Of a stretch of DNA of 64,000 nucleotides, positions 1 to 9,800 are shown in pieces. Numbering within the stretch: the first letter of the stretch is position 1; every line of letters begins with the position of its first letter. The stretch comes from Ruminococcus sp. (lineage in GTDB: Bacteria; Bacillota; Clostridia; Oscillospirales; Ruminococcaceae): positions 62,001 through 126,000 of the forward strand of contig JAJQCE010000023.1 in NCBI GenBank assembly GCA_021202895.1, read 5' to 3'. The notes under the pieces were generated by a model. It searched no databases. It was given only the letters and a program-made list of their open reading frames with translations, and was not told where the DNA came from. A program made the translations under genes and the position numbers.

Positions 1-1147
1 TCGGGAAATTGTAGTGATGAATGTACCTCTTTGAGGTTTCCTCATCTATTCCGTCAAGCTTCTGCGCATCACTTACCGGACCTAATGTGCAAACTGTAAG
101 CACCTGAGTCTGCCCTCTTGTGAAAAGTCCTGAGCCGTGAACTCTCGGCAGCAAGCCTACCTCTGCGGCAAGCGGACGAATCTCGTCAATCCCTCTGCCG
201 TCAACGCGCTTGCCCTCGTAAAGCCAGTTGCGGACAATCTTCTTTTGCAGCTTGTAAAGCACCTCGTCAAGCATAGCCTCCTGCTCGGGATAGCTCTCGT
301 CATACTTTTCATGCACTACGTTTATAATCGGCTGAAGTCTTGCATCACGGACGTTCTTGTCGTCGGTATCAAGAGCCGCCTTTACGTCCTCGCCGACCAT
401 AGCTTCAATTTCATCAAACAAGTCGTGGTCAATTTCCATCGACTGAAATTCAAACTTCGGCTTGCCGATCTGCGCCTTAATATCGTTGATAAATTCAACC
501 ATCTTCTTTATCTCGGTATGTCCTGCTATAATAGCCTCAAGCATCAGGTCGTCAGGCACCTCGTCCGCTCCTGCCTCTATCATAACTATCTTTTCCATAG
601 AGCCTGCAACGGTAAGATTCAGACGGTTGTTTTCTCTCTGCTCAAGAGTAGGATTAAGCACAATTTCTCCGTCAACTAGTCCTACACTGATTCCCGCAAT
701 AGGTCCGTTCCACGGAATATCGGAAATTGAAATAGCGATTGAAGCCGCACACATTCCTGCAATTTCAGGCGAGCAGTCGGGATCAACCGACATAACCGTC
801 ATAACCACTGAAACATCGTTGCGCATATCCTTCGGGAAAAGCGGACGAATCGGGCGGTCTACCATACGCGAAGCCAAAATAGCCTTGTCAGTAGGCTTGC
901 CCTCGCGCTTTGTAAACGAGCCTGGAATTTTGCCTACCGAGTAGAGCTTCTCCTCAAAGTCTACCGACAGCGGAAAGAAGTCAATTCCGTCACGGGGCTT
1001 TGCGGAAGCCGTTACATTTGCCATTACCACCGTTTCGCCGTAGCGTACCCAGCAGGAGCCGTTGGAAAGCCCGCAGGTCTTTCCTGTTTCAACAACAAAG
1101 GGTCTGCCTGCATAGGTGGTTTCAAATTTTCTGTAGTTTTCAAACAT
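1..1147 (-). CDS. pnp: Polyribonucleotide nucleotidyltransferase (PNPase), C-terminal part beyond the window
   Basis: Read from the complementary strand, an open frame of 382 codons starts at ATG 1147 and is still open at the left edge. The N-terminus matches PNPase: a first RNase PH domain (about residues 10-145, including the basic run KREGKPTDKAI and RMVDRPIRPLFP), a helical linker domain, then KRVDGRG near residue 313, where the second catalytic PH domain begins. The KH and S1 RNA-binding domains would lie outside the window. PNPase degrades RNA 3'-to-5' phosphorolytically in the cytoplasm. The gene follows rpsO on the same strand, the widely conserved rpsO-pnp order, but a hairpin terminator and a long inverted repeat lie between them. 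That suggests partial read-through plus control in the leader. Confidence 0.95.
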   Translation of the reverse strand, partial: MFENYRKFETTYAGRPFVVETGKTCGLSNGSCWVRYGETVVMANVTASAKPRDGIDFFPLSVDFEEKLYSVGKIPGSFTKREGKPTDKAILASRMVDRPIRPLFPKDMRNDVSVVMTVMSVDPDCSPEIAGMCAASIAISISDIPWNGPIAGISVGLVDGEIVLNPTLEQRENNRLNLTVAGSMEKIVMIEAGADEVPDDLMLEAIIAGHTEIKKMVEFINDIKAQIGKPKFEFQSMEIDHDLFDEIEAMVGEDVKAALDTDDKNVRDARLQPIINVVHEKYDESYPEQEAMLDEVLYKLQKKIVRNWLYEGKRVDGRGIDEIRPLAAEVGLLPRVHGSGLFTRGQTQVLTVCTLGPVSDAQKLDGIDEETSKRYIHHYNFP

Positions 1148-1182
1148 TGTTCTGAACCATTCCTTTCAATATTTTCTCGGAA

Positions 1183-1263
1183 ACGGTGAACCATTGTTTA
1201 GCATTAAGCACAGCCAAAACGTATTATTTTTAACTCTGCTTAATGCTAATTCACGTTCACCGT
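1183..1263 (-). promoter_or_regulatory. Long inverted repeat in the pnp leader
   Basis: ACGGTGAAC (1183-1191) and AGCATTAAGCA (1200-1210) are exactly complementary to GTTCACCGT (1255-1263) and TGCTTAATGCT (1237-1247). This gives a 9-bp outer and an 11-bp inner stem around a symmetric 8/7-nt internal loop and a 26-nt apical loop. It ends about 35 nt upstream of the pnp start. In E. coli a pnp leader hairpin is cut by RNase III and mediates PNPase autoregulation. A similar role here is inference. No U-run follows it in the direction of transcription, so it is not an obvious terminator. Confidence 0.6.
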
Positions 1264-1294
1264 TGCCTTTAATTTACACCATAAAAACACGCAA

Positions 1295-1321
1295 AGGCAG
1301 AAGCGCATTTTCGCTCTGCCT
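1295..1321 (-). terminator. Intrinsic terminator or attenuator after rpsO
   Basis: AGGCAG and AGCG (bulged A) pair with CGCT and CTGCCT across a six-base loop. On the minus strand the stem is followed by TTTGCG and then a run of five T. It lies 16 nt past the rpsO stop codon and before pnp. Confidence 0.6.
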
Positions 1322-1336
1322 GCATGAAAACATAAA

Positions 1337-1603
1337 TTACTTACGAATACCGAGCTTTTCGATAGTGGCTCTGTATCTTTCAATATCCTTTGATTTGAGA
1401 TAGCTCAGCAAGCGTCTTCTTTTACCTACCATTTTCAGAAGTCCTCTTCTTGAATGATGGTCGTTCTTGTGAACCTTCAGATGCTCTGTCAGATCGTTAA
1501 TTCTCTTTGTGAGAATAGCAATCTGAACCTCTGGCGAACCAGTATCGGTTTCGTGAAGCTTATTAGCTTCGATAACAGCTGTTTTTTCTTCTTTTCTTAA
1601 CAT
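1337..1603 (-). CDS. rpsO: 30S ribosomal protein S15
   Basis: Encodes 88 residues beginning [10 protein letters not shown] and ending KLGIRK, the normal S15 length (about 89). The family signatures [16 protein letters not shown] and HSRRGLL are visible. The start chosen is ATG 1603, because GAGG lies eight bases upstream; an upstream TTG at 1621 would add six non-conserved residues and has no proper ribosome binding site. S15 binds the 16S rRNA central domain early in 30S assembly. It has its own promoter and a roughly 160-nt leader and is followed by pnp. Confidence 0.97.
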   Translation of the reverse strand: MLRKEEKTAVIEANKLHETDTGSPEVQIAILTKRINDLTEHLKVHKNDHHSRRGLLKMVGKRRRLLSYLKSKDIERYRATIEKLGIRK

Positions 1604-1763
1604 GGTTTGTACCTCTTTCAATTGATTTCCTGCAAGGAAGTGTATGGCAGGTAGCTTTCTCCTTTGGAGCGTCTGGCAAACTGCTCAAAGCCGTTTTGCC
1701 GTCCCACAGACTGCCTTGCGGATATGTTTTGTCACACGGACAGCTAATTTGTCACACGGACAC
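1604..1763 (-). promoter_or_regulatory. rpsO 5' leader with tandem repeat and hairpin
   Basis: From the predicted transcription start near 1763 to the rpsO ATG the RNA is about 160 nt. It opens with two copies of TGTCCGTGTGACAAA separated by a few bases (plus-strand copies near 1731-1744 and 1750-1763). It then contains a GGCAAA...TTTGCC stem (about 1672-1700) and a TTCCTTGCAGGAA element close to the ribosome binding site. S15 commonly represses its own translation through structured leaders that differ between bacterial groups, so this is a candidate autoregulatory leader. Binding is inferred. Confidence 0.4.
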
Positions 1764-1769
1764 TTAATC

Positions 1770-1798
1770 ATTATACACTAAGATTGTCAGTATGTAAA
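1770..1798 (-). promoter_or_regulatory. Sigma-A type promoter of rpsO
   Basis: On the minus strand TTTACA (1798-1793) and TATAAT (1775-1770) are 17 bases apart: a perfect -10 and a 5/6 -35. It lies just past the folD stop codon. Confidence 0.7.
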
Positions 1799-1815
1799 TA
1801 GACTTTACAAAAAAT

Positions 1816-2670
1816 TTACAAAATTCCGTTCTGCTGCTTTGCCGCTGTAAGCGTATTTCTCATAAGCATAGCTATTGTCATAGGTCCTACGCCGCCTGGA
1901 ACGGGTGTTATATACGAAGCCTTGTCCTTGCAGTCGTCAAAATCCACATCGCCGCAAAGCTTGCCGTTTTCATCTCTGTTCATGCCGACATCTATTATAA
2001 CTGCGCCGTCCTTGACATATTCAGATGTAATCATTTTAGCTCTGCCAACTGCGGAAACCAAAATATCCGCACGTCTGCAAACCGCTTTTAAATCCTTTGT
2101 TTTTGAGTGGCACATTGTTACAGTACCGCTCTCGTGCAGCAGCAGCATGGACATAGGCTTTCCTACAATATTGCTTCTTCCGACAACAACGCACTCCTTG
2201 CCGCTGACTTCAATCCCTGTCGAGTGTATAAGCTCCATAACTCCGGCAGGCGTGCAGGGTAAAAAGCTGTATTCGCCAATCATAATTTTGCCGACATTTA
2301 TGGGATGAAAAGCGTCGACGTCCTTATCCGCACGAATGTTATTTATTATAGTCTTGTCGTTAAGGTGTTCAGGGAGCGGCAGCTGAACCAAAATGCCGTT
2401 GACTTTCGGATCGTTATTTAACTTATCAACAAGCTCAAGAAGCTGCTCCTCTGTTGTATCCTCGCCTAAAGCGTACTCATAGGAATTAAATCCCACCTTT
2501 TCGCAGGCAAGCCGTTTATTTCTTACATACACCTTTGACGCAGGGTCTTCTCCCACAATAACAACTGCAAGTCCGACCTCTACGCCCTGCTCCTTAAGCT
2601 GTGCCGTTTCTTCAGCGATTTTCGCCTTTACATCATTGGAAATCTGTTTGCCGTCAATTATTTTTCCCAT
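1816..2670 (-). CDS. folD: Bifunctional methylenetetrahydrofolate dehydrogenase / methenyltetrahydrofolate cyclohydrolase
   Basis: A 284-residue cytoplasmic enzyme that interconverts 5,10-methylene-, methenyl- and 10-formyl-tetrahydrofolate with NADP+. The catalytic tyrosine and lysine motif (YVRNK, Y48 and K52), the Rossmann signature VGRSNIVGKP and the C-terminal PVPGGVGPMT are all present. Length is typical (about 285). Start is ATG 2670 with AAGGAG eight bases upstream; a longer in-frame start at 2688 would overlap the end of lgt and lacks a site. It lies 14 bp after lgt and is probably co-transcribed with it. Confidence 0.96.
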   Translation of the reverse strand: MGKIIDGKQISNDVKAKIAEETAQLKEQGVEVGLAVVIVGEDPASKVYVRNKRLACEKVGFNSYEYALGEDTTEEQLLELVDKLNNDPKVNGILVQLPLPEHLNDKTIINNIRADKDVDAFHPINVGKIMIGEYSFLPCTPAGVMELIHSTGIEVSGKECVVVGRSNIVGKPMSMLLLHESGTVTMCHSKTKDLKAVCRRADILVSAVGRAKMITSEYVKDGAVIIDVGMNRDENGKLCGDVDFDDCKDKASYITPVPGGVGPMTIAMLMRNTLTAAKQQNGIL

Positions 2671-2684
2671 CGTTTTCTCTCCTT

Positions 2685-4100
2685 TCAATCCTTTTCTGTA
2701 TCGTCCTCTGAAGCTTCTTCAGACTTCTCACTTTTTTCTTCAGCTTCCTCTTCCTCAACCGAATCCTCCGATTTAGCGTCCTCATCGCTTTCTTCCTCGT
2801 CCTCATCGCCGAGAATTGACTGATAATCGTCCTCTACAGGCTCATCGCTCTCGAAAACCTTTCCTCCGAACTTTTCAGCATACTCGTTCTTAAGGCGCAC
2901 AAGCTCGTCCTTTTCGCCGCTCTTCTTTGCCTCTTTAATCTGCTTCTTAAGCTCCTTCTTCTGCGAAGCCGTTTCAGCCGCCTGCTTTTTAGCGTTCTCC
3001 TTAGCTGTCTTTCCGAATTTCTCGTCAAATTCCTTTTCAAGCTCCGCAAAGCTCTCTCCGCTCTTCTTAGCCTCAGCAATCTTCTTTTTAAGCTCTTTCT
3101 TAGCTCTCTCATTCTCCTCATAACCCTCAAGTGCAGCAAGCTGACGCTTTGAAAGCTCGGTCTGATAGAAAAATCTGTAGTTGCTTCTCTTTGTCATGCT
3201 TCTGAAAACAATAATCAAAATTATAGACGCCAGCACGCAGGTTCCTGCAACAAGCTGTGAAACCTTTATGTTAGCAATGTAAAGTGAGTCGGTTCTGGTA
3301 GCCTCGATAAAGAAGCGTCCGAAGCCGTAAAGTCCAATGTACATCAAGAAAACCTCGCCGTCAAACTTGCGGTGCTTCATATAGAAATGAAGTATTACAA
3401 AGCAGACTGCGCACCACAGTGATTCGTACAAAAAGCAGGGATGAACGGGCGCATAGGAGGATACAGCTCCGCCTAAATCATCATAATGCTCCGCTATATA
3501 GCTCATAGTGGTCGAGCTCATCATTCCCCACGGCAAATCGGTGTTTGAGCCGAACGCCTCCTGATTTACAAAGTTACCCCATCTGCCTATGCACTGCCCT
3601 ATCAGGAAACAGGGTGCCGCAACGTCAAGCAGTGCTGTAAGCTTTAGTCCTCGCAGCTTTGCAACTATTCCGCCGACTAAAATCGCACCGATAATGCCGC
3701 CGTAAATCGCAAGTCCGCCGTCGCGGTAATCAAGAAATTCGCTGAACGTTACCTCATCGTTAAACGCAATGTAATACGCTCTCGCACCGATAATCGCACC
3801 GATAAAGCCGCATATTACAGCGTCTGTCGCCCTGTCAGGGTCGATTCCTAACGGCTTCATTTTTTTGTAGCCGTAAATCATAGCTACCAAAATACCGACT
3901 GCGATTAAAAATCCATACCAGTAGATTTTAAAATCCGTTCCTGGAATTGTAAACATCACGCGGTCAATCGTTATGCCGTTGTTAAAAATGTTGTCGGAGC
4001 TTCCGAAGTTGGGGAAATACACCTTGTCGGGATTAGACTTGATTGTGTCCTGCATTTCCTCGCTTACATCCGTCGCAAGCTTCATAAGTGAATAGGTCAT
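2685..4100 (-). CDS. lgt: Prolipoprotein diacylglyceryl transferase with long charged C-terminal extension
   Basis: An integral membrane enzyme that transfers diacylglycerol from phosphatidylglycerol to the lipobox cysteine of prelipoproteins. Hydrophobic segments fill residues about 50-290. The Lgt signatures GLAIYGGIIGA and GRWGNFVNQEAFG (with the essential arginine) are present. At 471 residues it is far longer than the usual 260-300. The last about 160 residues are cytoplasmic-looking, with two copies of a KKELKK-I-EAKKSGE unit predicted as coiled coil and then an Asp/Glu/Ser/Lys-rich tail. A 45-residue N-terminal extension precedes the first membrane segment. RBS AAAGGA stands nine bases before ATG 4100. 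It lies between the M16 peptidase pair and folD. Confidence 0.93.
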   Translation of the reverse strand: MTYSLMKLATDVSEEMQDTIKSNPDKVYFPNFGSSDNIFNNGITIDRVMFTIPGTDFKIYWYGFLIAVGILVAMIYGYKKMKPLGIDPDRATDAVICGFIGAIIGARAYYIAFNDEVTFSEFLDYRDGGLAIYGGIIGAILVGGIVAKLRGLKLTALLDVAAPCFLIGQCIGRWGNFVNQEAFGSNTDLPWGMMSSTTMSYIAEHYDDLGGAVSSYAPVHPCFLYESLWCAVCFVILHFYMKHRKFDGEVFLMYIGLYGFGRFFIEATRTDSLYIANIKVSQLVAGTCVLASIILIIVFRSMTKRSNYRFFYQTELSKRQLAALEGYEENERAKKELKKKIAEAKKSGESFAELEKEFDEKFGKTAKENAKKQAAETASQKKELKKQIKEAKKSGEKDELVRLKNEYAEKFGGKVFESDEPVEDDYQSILGDEDEEESDEDAKSEDSVEEEEAEEKSEKSEEASEDDTEKD

Positions 4101-4143
4101 TGGATTTCCGTCCTTTCAGTTAAGCGGCTCAAAACCGCTGCCG

Positions 4144-5421
4144 TTATCTTAATATAGAAATTGTCGTTCTGCCCTCGCCGAAAAGCTCATTCAGAGCATT
4201 CGTCACGTCCTCAAACGTCACAGTCGCTATGCAGCGCTCGTTTTCATAAGCGTCCATGCCGTGAAAATAATAGCTAAGCATATTTCTCGCACGGCTTTCA
4301 GGGTGATTGCCACTTCTCATCGCAGAGCCAAACTCCGCTCGCTTTATAAGCTCAAACGTTTCACGATCAAGCCCATCTGTCCTTGCCTGCTCAATTGCTT
4401 TTTTTATTTGTTCACAAACTCTTTCAGGCTCGCTTGATTCACCTGAAATAATCAATGAAAAGAAGCCTCTGCCGTCAAAAACCTCCGTTTCAAGCTCGTC
4501 ATTTATAAGTCCCTCATCGTTTAGGCACTTAAAAAGAGGCGACATTCTCCCTGCAAGCATAGCTAAAAGTATACTCGCTTCAACCTCTCTTTTAAGCAAA
4601 ACATCATCTGAATAAGCTTTGCACTTAAACCCGATTGAAAAAATAGGCACTCCAACGCCGAAGCTCTCCTCGATTTTTTCCTGCGCTACATTAAGCGGCT
4701 CGTCTGGGAAGCTAACCTCTAATTTCTTGTCCTCACACGGCTTAAGATATTCATCGCATATCCCTATAATCTCGTCAACATCAATATTTCCCGCAACGGA
4801 GAGTGCCATATTGTGGAGATTATAAAATGCGCCGTAGCATTTATACAAAAGCTCAGGAGTGATTTTTTCAATGGTTTCCTGCGTCCCCGCAATGTCAATC
4901 CTGACGGAGTGATTATGATACATAGCCTCCAAAAGCTTAAAGAACACCCGCCGCTTTGGAATATCCATCGTCATCTGTATTTCCTGACCGATAATCCCAC
5001 GCTCCTTATCTACATTTTCCTGCGTAAAATACGGCTTTTGCACAAAGTCGAGCAGAATTTTAAGCGATTCGGCATAGTTTTCCGTGCATGAAAAGAGGTA
5101 GGTAGTGTCCTCAAAGCCCGTCATAGCGTTTCCGTCAGCGCCCGTCTGAGCGTACTGCTCAAAAACGCTGCTGTCCTCATTTTCAAAAAGCTTATGCTCC
5201 AGATAATGCGCTATTCCATCGGGAACGGTTATAAAAACCTCGTCGTCAGCGGTTTTAAAACAGTTATCAATAGAACCGTAATTTGCCGCAAACATAGCCG
5301 TTGTCTGTACAAAGCCCTCCATCGGCGCAAGCAAAAGCTTAAGTCCCGACTTGTGAGAAATTTCATAATAGCTCTCGCCCGTCCGCTCGTTTTTTATCTC
5401 CCTGCGAATAGTGTCACTCAT
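4144..5421 (-). CDS. ymfH: M16 family zinc peptidase, YmfH-like (catalytic subunit)
   Basis: 425 residues of the pitrilysin/insulinase clan. The inverted zinc motif HxxEH is intact as HYLEH at residues 72-76, with a downstream glutamate region near GQEIQ (about residue 150) as the likely third ligand. The family is cytoplasmic or membrane-associated. Its B. subtilis homologue YmfH pairs with YmfF, and related pairs process peptides. The upstream gene is the partner lacking the zinc motif; their coding regions overlap by 8 bp, which implies translational coupling. The substrate cannot be told from sequence. Symbol is by family resemblance. Confidence 0.85.
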   Translation of the reverse strand: MSDTIRREIKNERTGESYYEISHKSGLKLLLAPMEGFVQTTAMFAANYGSIDNCFKTADDEVFITVPDGIAHYLEHKLFENEDSSVFEQYAQTGADGNAMTGFEDTTYLFSCTENYAESLKILLDFVQKPYFTQENVDKERGIIGQEIQMTMDIPKRRVFFKLLEAMYHNHSVRIDIAGTQETIEKITPELLYKCYGAFYNLHNMALSVAGNIDVDEIIGICDEYLKPCEDKKLEVSFPDEPLNVAQEKIEESFGVGVPIFSIGFKCKAYSDDVLLKREVEASILLAMLAGRMSPLFKCLNDEGLINDELETEVFDGRGFFSLIISGESSEPERVCEQIKKAIEQARTDGLDRETFELIKRAEFGSAMRSGNHPESRARNMLSYYFHGMDAYENERCIATVTFEDVTNALNELFGEGRTTISILR

Positions 5422-6712
5422 TTATCTCACCATCCTTTTCAAGCGGCAAAAGAGTGAAAACCGTGTCAAGCTCAAAGCCGTTAGCCGCTTCAACCACCTG
5501 CTCTCTCGTAACGCCGCTGATAATATCAGCCATATCGTTTGGCGAAAGAGTATCTCCCAGAGCAAAGCGTGTAAAATACCACGAGCTTAATTCGTCCACA
5601 GCGTCATAGATCGTTCTGTAGGAATCTATAATGCTCCGCTTTGTATTTTCAAGATCTGAATCTGTGAAATTTCCCTTTTTAAGCTCCTCAAGCTGACAAA
5701 CAATTTCGTCAGCCGCTTTTTTCTCATTTCCCTGTGCTACTCCGCTTGCTACAGCCATAGCGCTCTTCGCCTCTACCATCGCCGACTGGCAGTAATAACA
5801 AAGTGAAAGCTTTTCTCGCACGTTTGTAAACAGCTTTGAAAAAGGCGTACCGCCAAACAGTGCGCAGGCGACCTGCTCCGCCGCCAGATTTTCACCCTTG
5901 GTTTTATAGTACATAAAAAGCTTTGACTGCGCCTGCTCTATACTTTCCGTTACCGTCACAGGCTTGTCCTTATGCGCAGACGGAGCCGCAAGAGAATTTA
6001 AATCCTTTCCTTTAAAATCACGCTGTCCTGCAAGCTTAACAAAGCGTTCAGCCACAAGCTGCTGCGCTTCGGTATTTCTTCCGCTGCCGCAAAAGGTTAT
6101 GCTTATAAAAGCCTCATCAAGCATTTTCTGATAGCTTTCAACAAGCTGCTCATTTGTAAGTGCCTGAGCATTTTCAAGCGTTCCTAAAAGCGAAACCGCC
6201 GCAGGCTCTCCGACAAACGCAAGCTCTCTCGCACGCCTTGCCGCATAAGCCTGACGATTGTCCGCAGAGCTTTTTATTCTGTCGATAAGCTCGCGCTTTT
6301 TCGATTCAAACACACTCTCGTTAAAATTCCCATTCTTTATATCAGGCTCAAAAATGCAGTCAAGCAAAAGCTGTGCGCAGTCCTTAGTCACTCCCTCGCC
6401 GTCAATTGTACAGCGGTCGTCAATTCCGTAAACTGAAAGTCCGACGTCAAGCGTATCTCCCATTCTGTAGGAAATCGACGAAAGCGACGCTCCGTAAAGC
6501 TGCGCCTGCCTGCGAGCAAGAAGCGCCTTATCAGGATACTTAGCATTTGTTTCAGCAAGCATAGAAATCATAGCCGTAAACGACTGCGCCGTTTGTTCAT
6601 TAAGTTCAAGCAAAAAGCGCACAACTATAGATTCCGTGCTGAATTTATCGTCCTTTATATGAGTAATAAGCAGCCCTTTTTCCAAACGTTCCTCGCTCAT
6701 TTCAAACGCCAT
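5414..6712 (-). CDS. ymfF: M16 family peptidase-like protein, YmfF-like (non-catalytic subunit)
   Basis: About 432 residues with M16 architecture (two alpha/beta halves). No HxxEH motif is visible where the active subunit has it: the matching region reads LLELNEQTAQSF. Such proteins act as the inactive half of a heterodimeric M16 peptidase. A conserved M16 C-half segment around NVREKLSLCYYCQS is present. Start is uncertain: ATG 6712 with AAAGGG about 14 bases upstream, or GTG 6724 four codons earlier. First gene after an extended -10 promoter and translationally coupled to the catalytic subunit. Confidence 0.82.
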   Translation of the reverse strand: MAFEMSEERLEKGLLITHIKDDKFSTESIVVRFLLELNEQTAQSFTAMISMLAETNAKYPDKALLARRQAQLYGASLSSISYRMGDTLDVGLSVYGIDDRCTIDGEGVTKDCAQLLLDCIFEPDIKNGNFNESVFESKKRELIDRIKSSADNRQAYAARRARELAFVGEPAAVSLLGTLENAQALTNEQLVESYQKMLDEAFISITFCGSGRNTEAQQLVAERFVKLAGQRDFKGKDLNSLAAPSAHKDKPVTVTESIEQAQSKLFMYYKTKGENLAAEQVACALFGGTPFSKLFTNVREKLSLCYYCQSAMVEAKSAMAVASGVAQGNEKKAADEIVCQLEELKKGNFTDSDLENTKRSIIDSYRTIYDAVDELSSWYFTRFALGDTLSPNDMADIISGVTREQVVEAANGFELDTVFTLLPLEKDGEINE

Positions 6713-6755
6713 ATAATTTTCCACTTCCCTTTAATAGAATAAGCAACATAAATCT

Positions 6756-6764
6756 ATTATATCA
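6756..6764 (-). promoter_or_regulatory. Extended -10 promoter of the ymfF-ymfH-lgt-folD operon
   Basis: On the minus strand TGATATAAT (6764-6756) is a consensus extended -10 (TGnTATAAT). No good -35 is seen at 17 bp. It stands 44 bp upstream of the ymfF start and downstream of dnaE. Confidence 0.55.
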
Positions 6765-6804
6765 CACAGCCCGACTTTTTTCCATACTTTTCACAAGAAT
6801 TTCA

Positions 6805-9800
6805 TTATGATAAGCTGTTATTTTTCATAAATTTTACGCTGTGTTCTCCGACTATGCTTTGAAGTGCTTCTATAAGCTCACGGCAGATTTTAACCCTTGG
6901 CGCAGCTTTAACAGTGATCGAACAATTCCTGTCAGAAAGATAAATTACAAGCTTAACGCCGCTTTCATCGCTAAACCTTGCCGCCGTACTCTTGATTTTT
7001 TCAAGTGCTTCTTTGTCATAAGAAGCGGCTCTGACGCAAAGATTTCGCTTTTTGCAGCTTTCAATAAACTCATCGCCCGATTGAATATACTGCGCTATAA
7101 GCTTAACGCTGTCGTCCTTTGTCGAGAGCTTTCCAGCAATATACACCACAGAACCATTTTCTATCAGTGTGCCTGATTCGGTGTATACACTCGGAAAGGC
7201 TATAAATTCACATATTCCAGTCTTGTCCTCACCCTGCGCAAAGCACATCATTTCTCCCGACTTTGTTTTGTAAGGACGCTTGTTTATGATTCTTACAAGC
7301 ACAGAAGCAGGCTCGTCATTTTTAAATTTCGCAGTCGTTTCATTATCTACAAGCAGAAGTGCTTCAATGCAGTCTGCCGCTTCCGCAAACGGCTGATAAT
7401 CGTCAAGAGGATGCCCTGAAAGGTACATTCCCGTAACCTCGTACTCGTATTCTAACAACCTCTGATGAGTATATTCAGGGAGCGGTAAAATCCCATCGTC
7501 CTTATCCTCTGCCACGCCTTTGTCAATCGTAAAAAAGTCAAGCTGTCCCGCAACGTTATCTCTTGCGTTAAACTGCGCCTGCTTTAGTGCCGTATCAAGC
7601 GAGCCAAGCATTTCGTGCCGATTGTTAGGAAAACTGTCAAGAGCACCGCTTTTTATCAGAGCTTCTCCGTTCTTTTGAGTAAGTCCTGAATCAATCAGGC
7701 GTGAGCAAAAATCCCTTAGAGTTTTGAAATCTCCGTTAATCTCACGTTCTTTCTCAAGTGCAGCTATAAACGCTTCTCCCATACCCTTTACAGCCAAAAG
7801 CGCAAAGCGTATTCCATCAGCCTCCGCTTTAAATTCGCCGCAGCTTTTGTTTATATCAAGCGGCAGCATTTTAAGTCCGCTGTGCTTTACATCGTTAATA
7901 TAATCATAAAGCTTGTGCGGCTTTTCATACACCGTCATAGTCATAAGCGAAGCCATATACTGTTTGTAATAATGGCACTTAAGATAAGCCGTCTGAAATG
8001 AAATATTCGCATACGCCGCCGCATGGGATTTGTTAAATGCATAGGAGGCAAATGACGACATCTCGTCAAATATTTCGTTCGCCGTCCTCTCGTCAACTCC
8101 ATTAGCGACCGCTCCGCAGCACTCGTTGTCACCGTAAATAAAAACTCTGCGCTCTCTTTCAAGCACATCATGCTTTCTTTTAGCCATAGCTCTGCGCACA
8201 ATATCCGCTCTGCCAAAAGAATACCCTGCAAGCTCCCTGAAAATCTGCATAACCTGCTCCTGATAGACAATACAGCCGTAAGTAACCTCAAGAATATTCT
8301 TAAGCTTCGGATGCTTGTAGGTCACAAGCGATTTATTGTGACGATTTCTTATATACGTTGGAATTGAATCCATAGGTCCGGGACGGTAGAGCGAGATAAC
8401 CGCCACTAAATCCTCTATATTTTCAGGTCTTAAGCGCATGATAGTAGAGGTCATACCTGCGCTCTCAAACTGGAAAACCCCCTGCGTTCTTCCGTTTGTC
8501 AGCATTTCATAGGTTTCCTTGTCCTCAATATCAATATCCGAAAGCGAAAAGCTTGGATTTTCCTTTTGTATCTGCTTAACACAGCTGTCGATCACAGTTA
8601 AATTGCTCACTCCGAGAAAGTCCATTTTAAGAAGTCCAAGCCTCTCAAGCACCGTCATAGTAAACTGCGTTGAAATTGTGCCGTCACGAGAATAAAGCGG
8701 CACATACTCCACCACTGGGTCTTTGGTGATAACCACTCCCGCCGCATGAGTTCCTGCGTTTCTCGGCAGATTTTCTATCCTCTTTGCCGTATCGATAAGT
8801 CTGCGCATCTGCTCGTCTGAATTGTACAGCTTTCTGAACTCCGGCACACGCTCTATAGCTTCGTTTAGCGTCATTCCTCTTACCACCGCTCTTGCGGCAA
8901 TGTCGCCTGTCTTGTACGGCAATCCCATCACTCTTGCACAGTCACGGATAGCCTGCTTTGCTCCTAATGTTCCAAACGTGATAATCTGCGCTACATGGTC
9001 AGAGCCATAGCGTGAGACTACATAATCAATAACCCTCTGCCTCTTCATCGTGCAAAAATCAATGTCGAAATCAGGCATAGACACACGCTCAGGATTTAAA
9101 AATCTCTCAAAGATAAGCTGATACCTAAGAGGATCTATATCGGTAATTTCTATACAGTAAGCAACAAGGCTTCCTACTCCTGAACCTCTGCCGCAGCCTA
9201 CAGGAATGTCATGAGTTTTGGCATAATGAACAAAATCCCACACTATCAGAAAATAATCGACATATCCCATCTGTGAAATAACGCTTAGCTCATATTCCAC
9301 ACGTTCAAGAGCCTCATCACTAGGTTCTCCGAAGCGTTTTTTTAAGCCGTCATAGGTCATATCTCTTAAAAATTTCTCGTTATTTTCAACTCCGTCAAGC
9401 TTGAAAAAGGGAAGCTTTGTAACTCCGAATTCAAACGTCACATTGCACTGTCTAGCAATTTTAACTGTATTTTCAACCGCCTGCGGACAGCCTAAAAAAA
9501 GCCGCTCCATTTCCTCGGTCGAGCGAAGATAAAAATCATTCGACGGCAGTTCAAGCCTGTTTTCATCATCAAGCGTTTTGCCTGTATTTATGCACATCAG
9601 AAGCTTTTGAGCGAAAGAATCTTCAGGCTCGATATAATGCACGTCGTTTGTAGCGCAAAGCTCAATCCCCGTATCCGCCGAAAGCCTTATAAGCTTAGAA
9701 AACACAGCCCTTTGCTCGTCAAAATCATGGCTCATTATTTCAAGATAATAGTCCTCTCCGAAAAGAGCCTGATACCTTTGCGCCGTTTGTTTAGCACCGC

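Noticed and set aside
137-944. Plus-strand open frames of 180 and 160 codons
   Set aside because: They lie antisense to pnp, whose protein sequence is unmistakable; no ribosome binding site and no family resemblance.
2834-3139. Arg/Leu-rich minus-strand frame inside lgt
   Set aside because: Out-of-frame reading of the repetitive charged tail of Lgt; composition is an artefact of that repeat.
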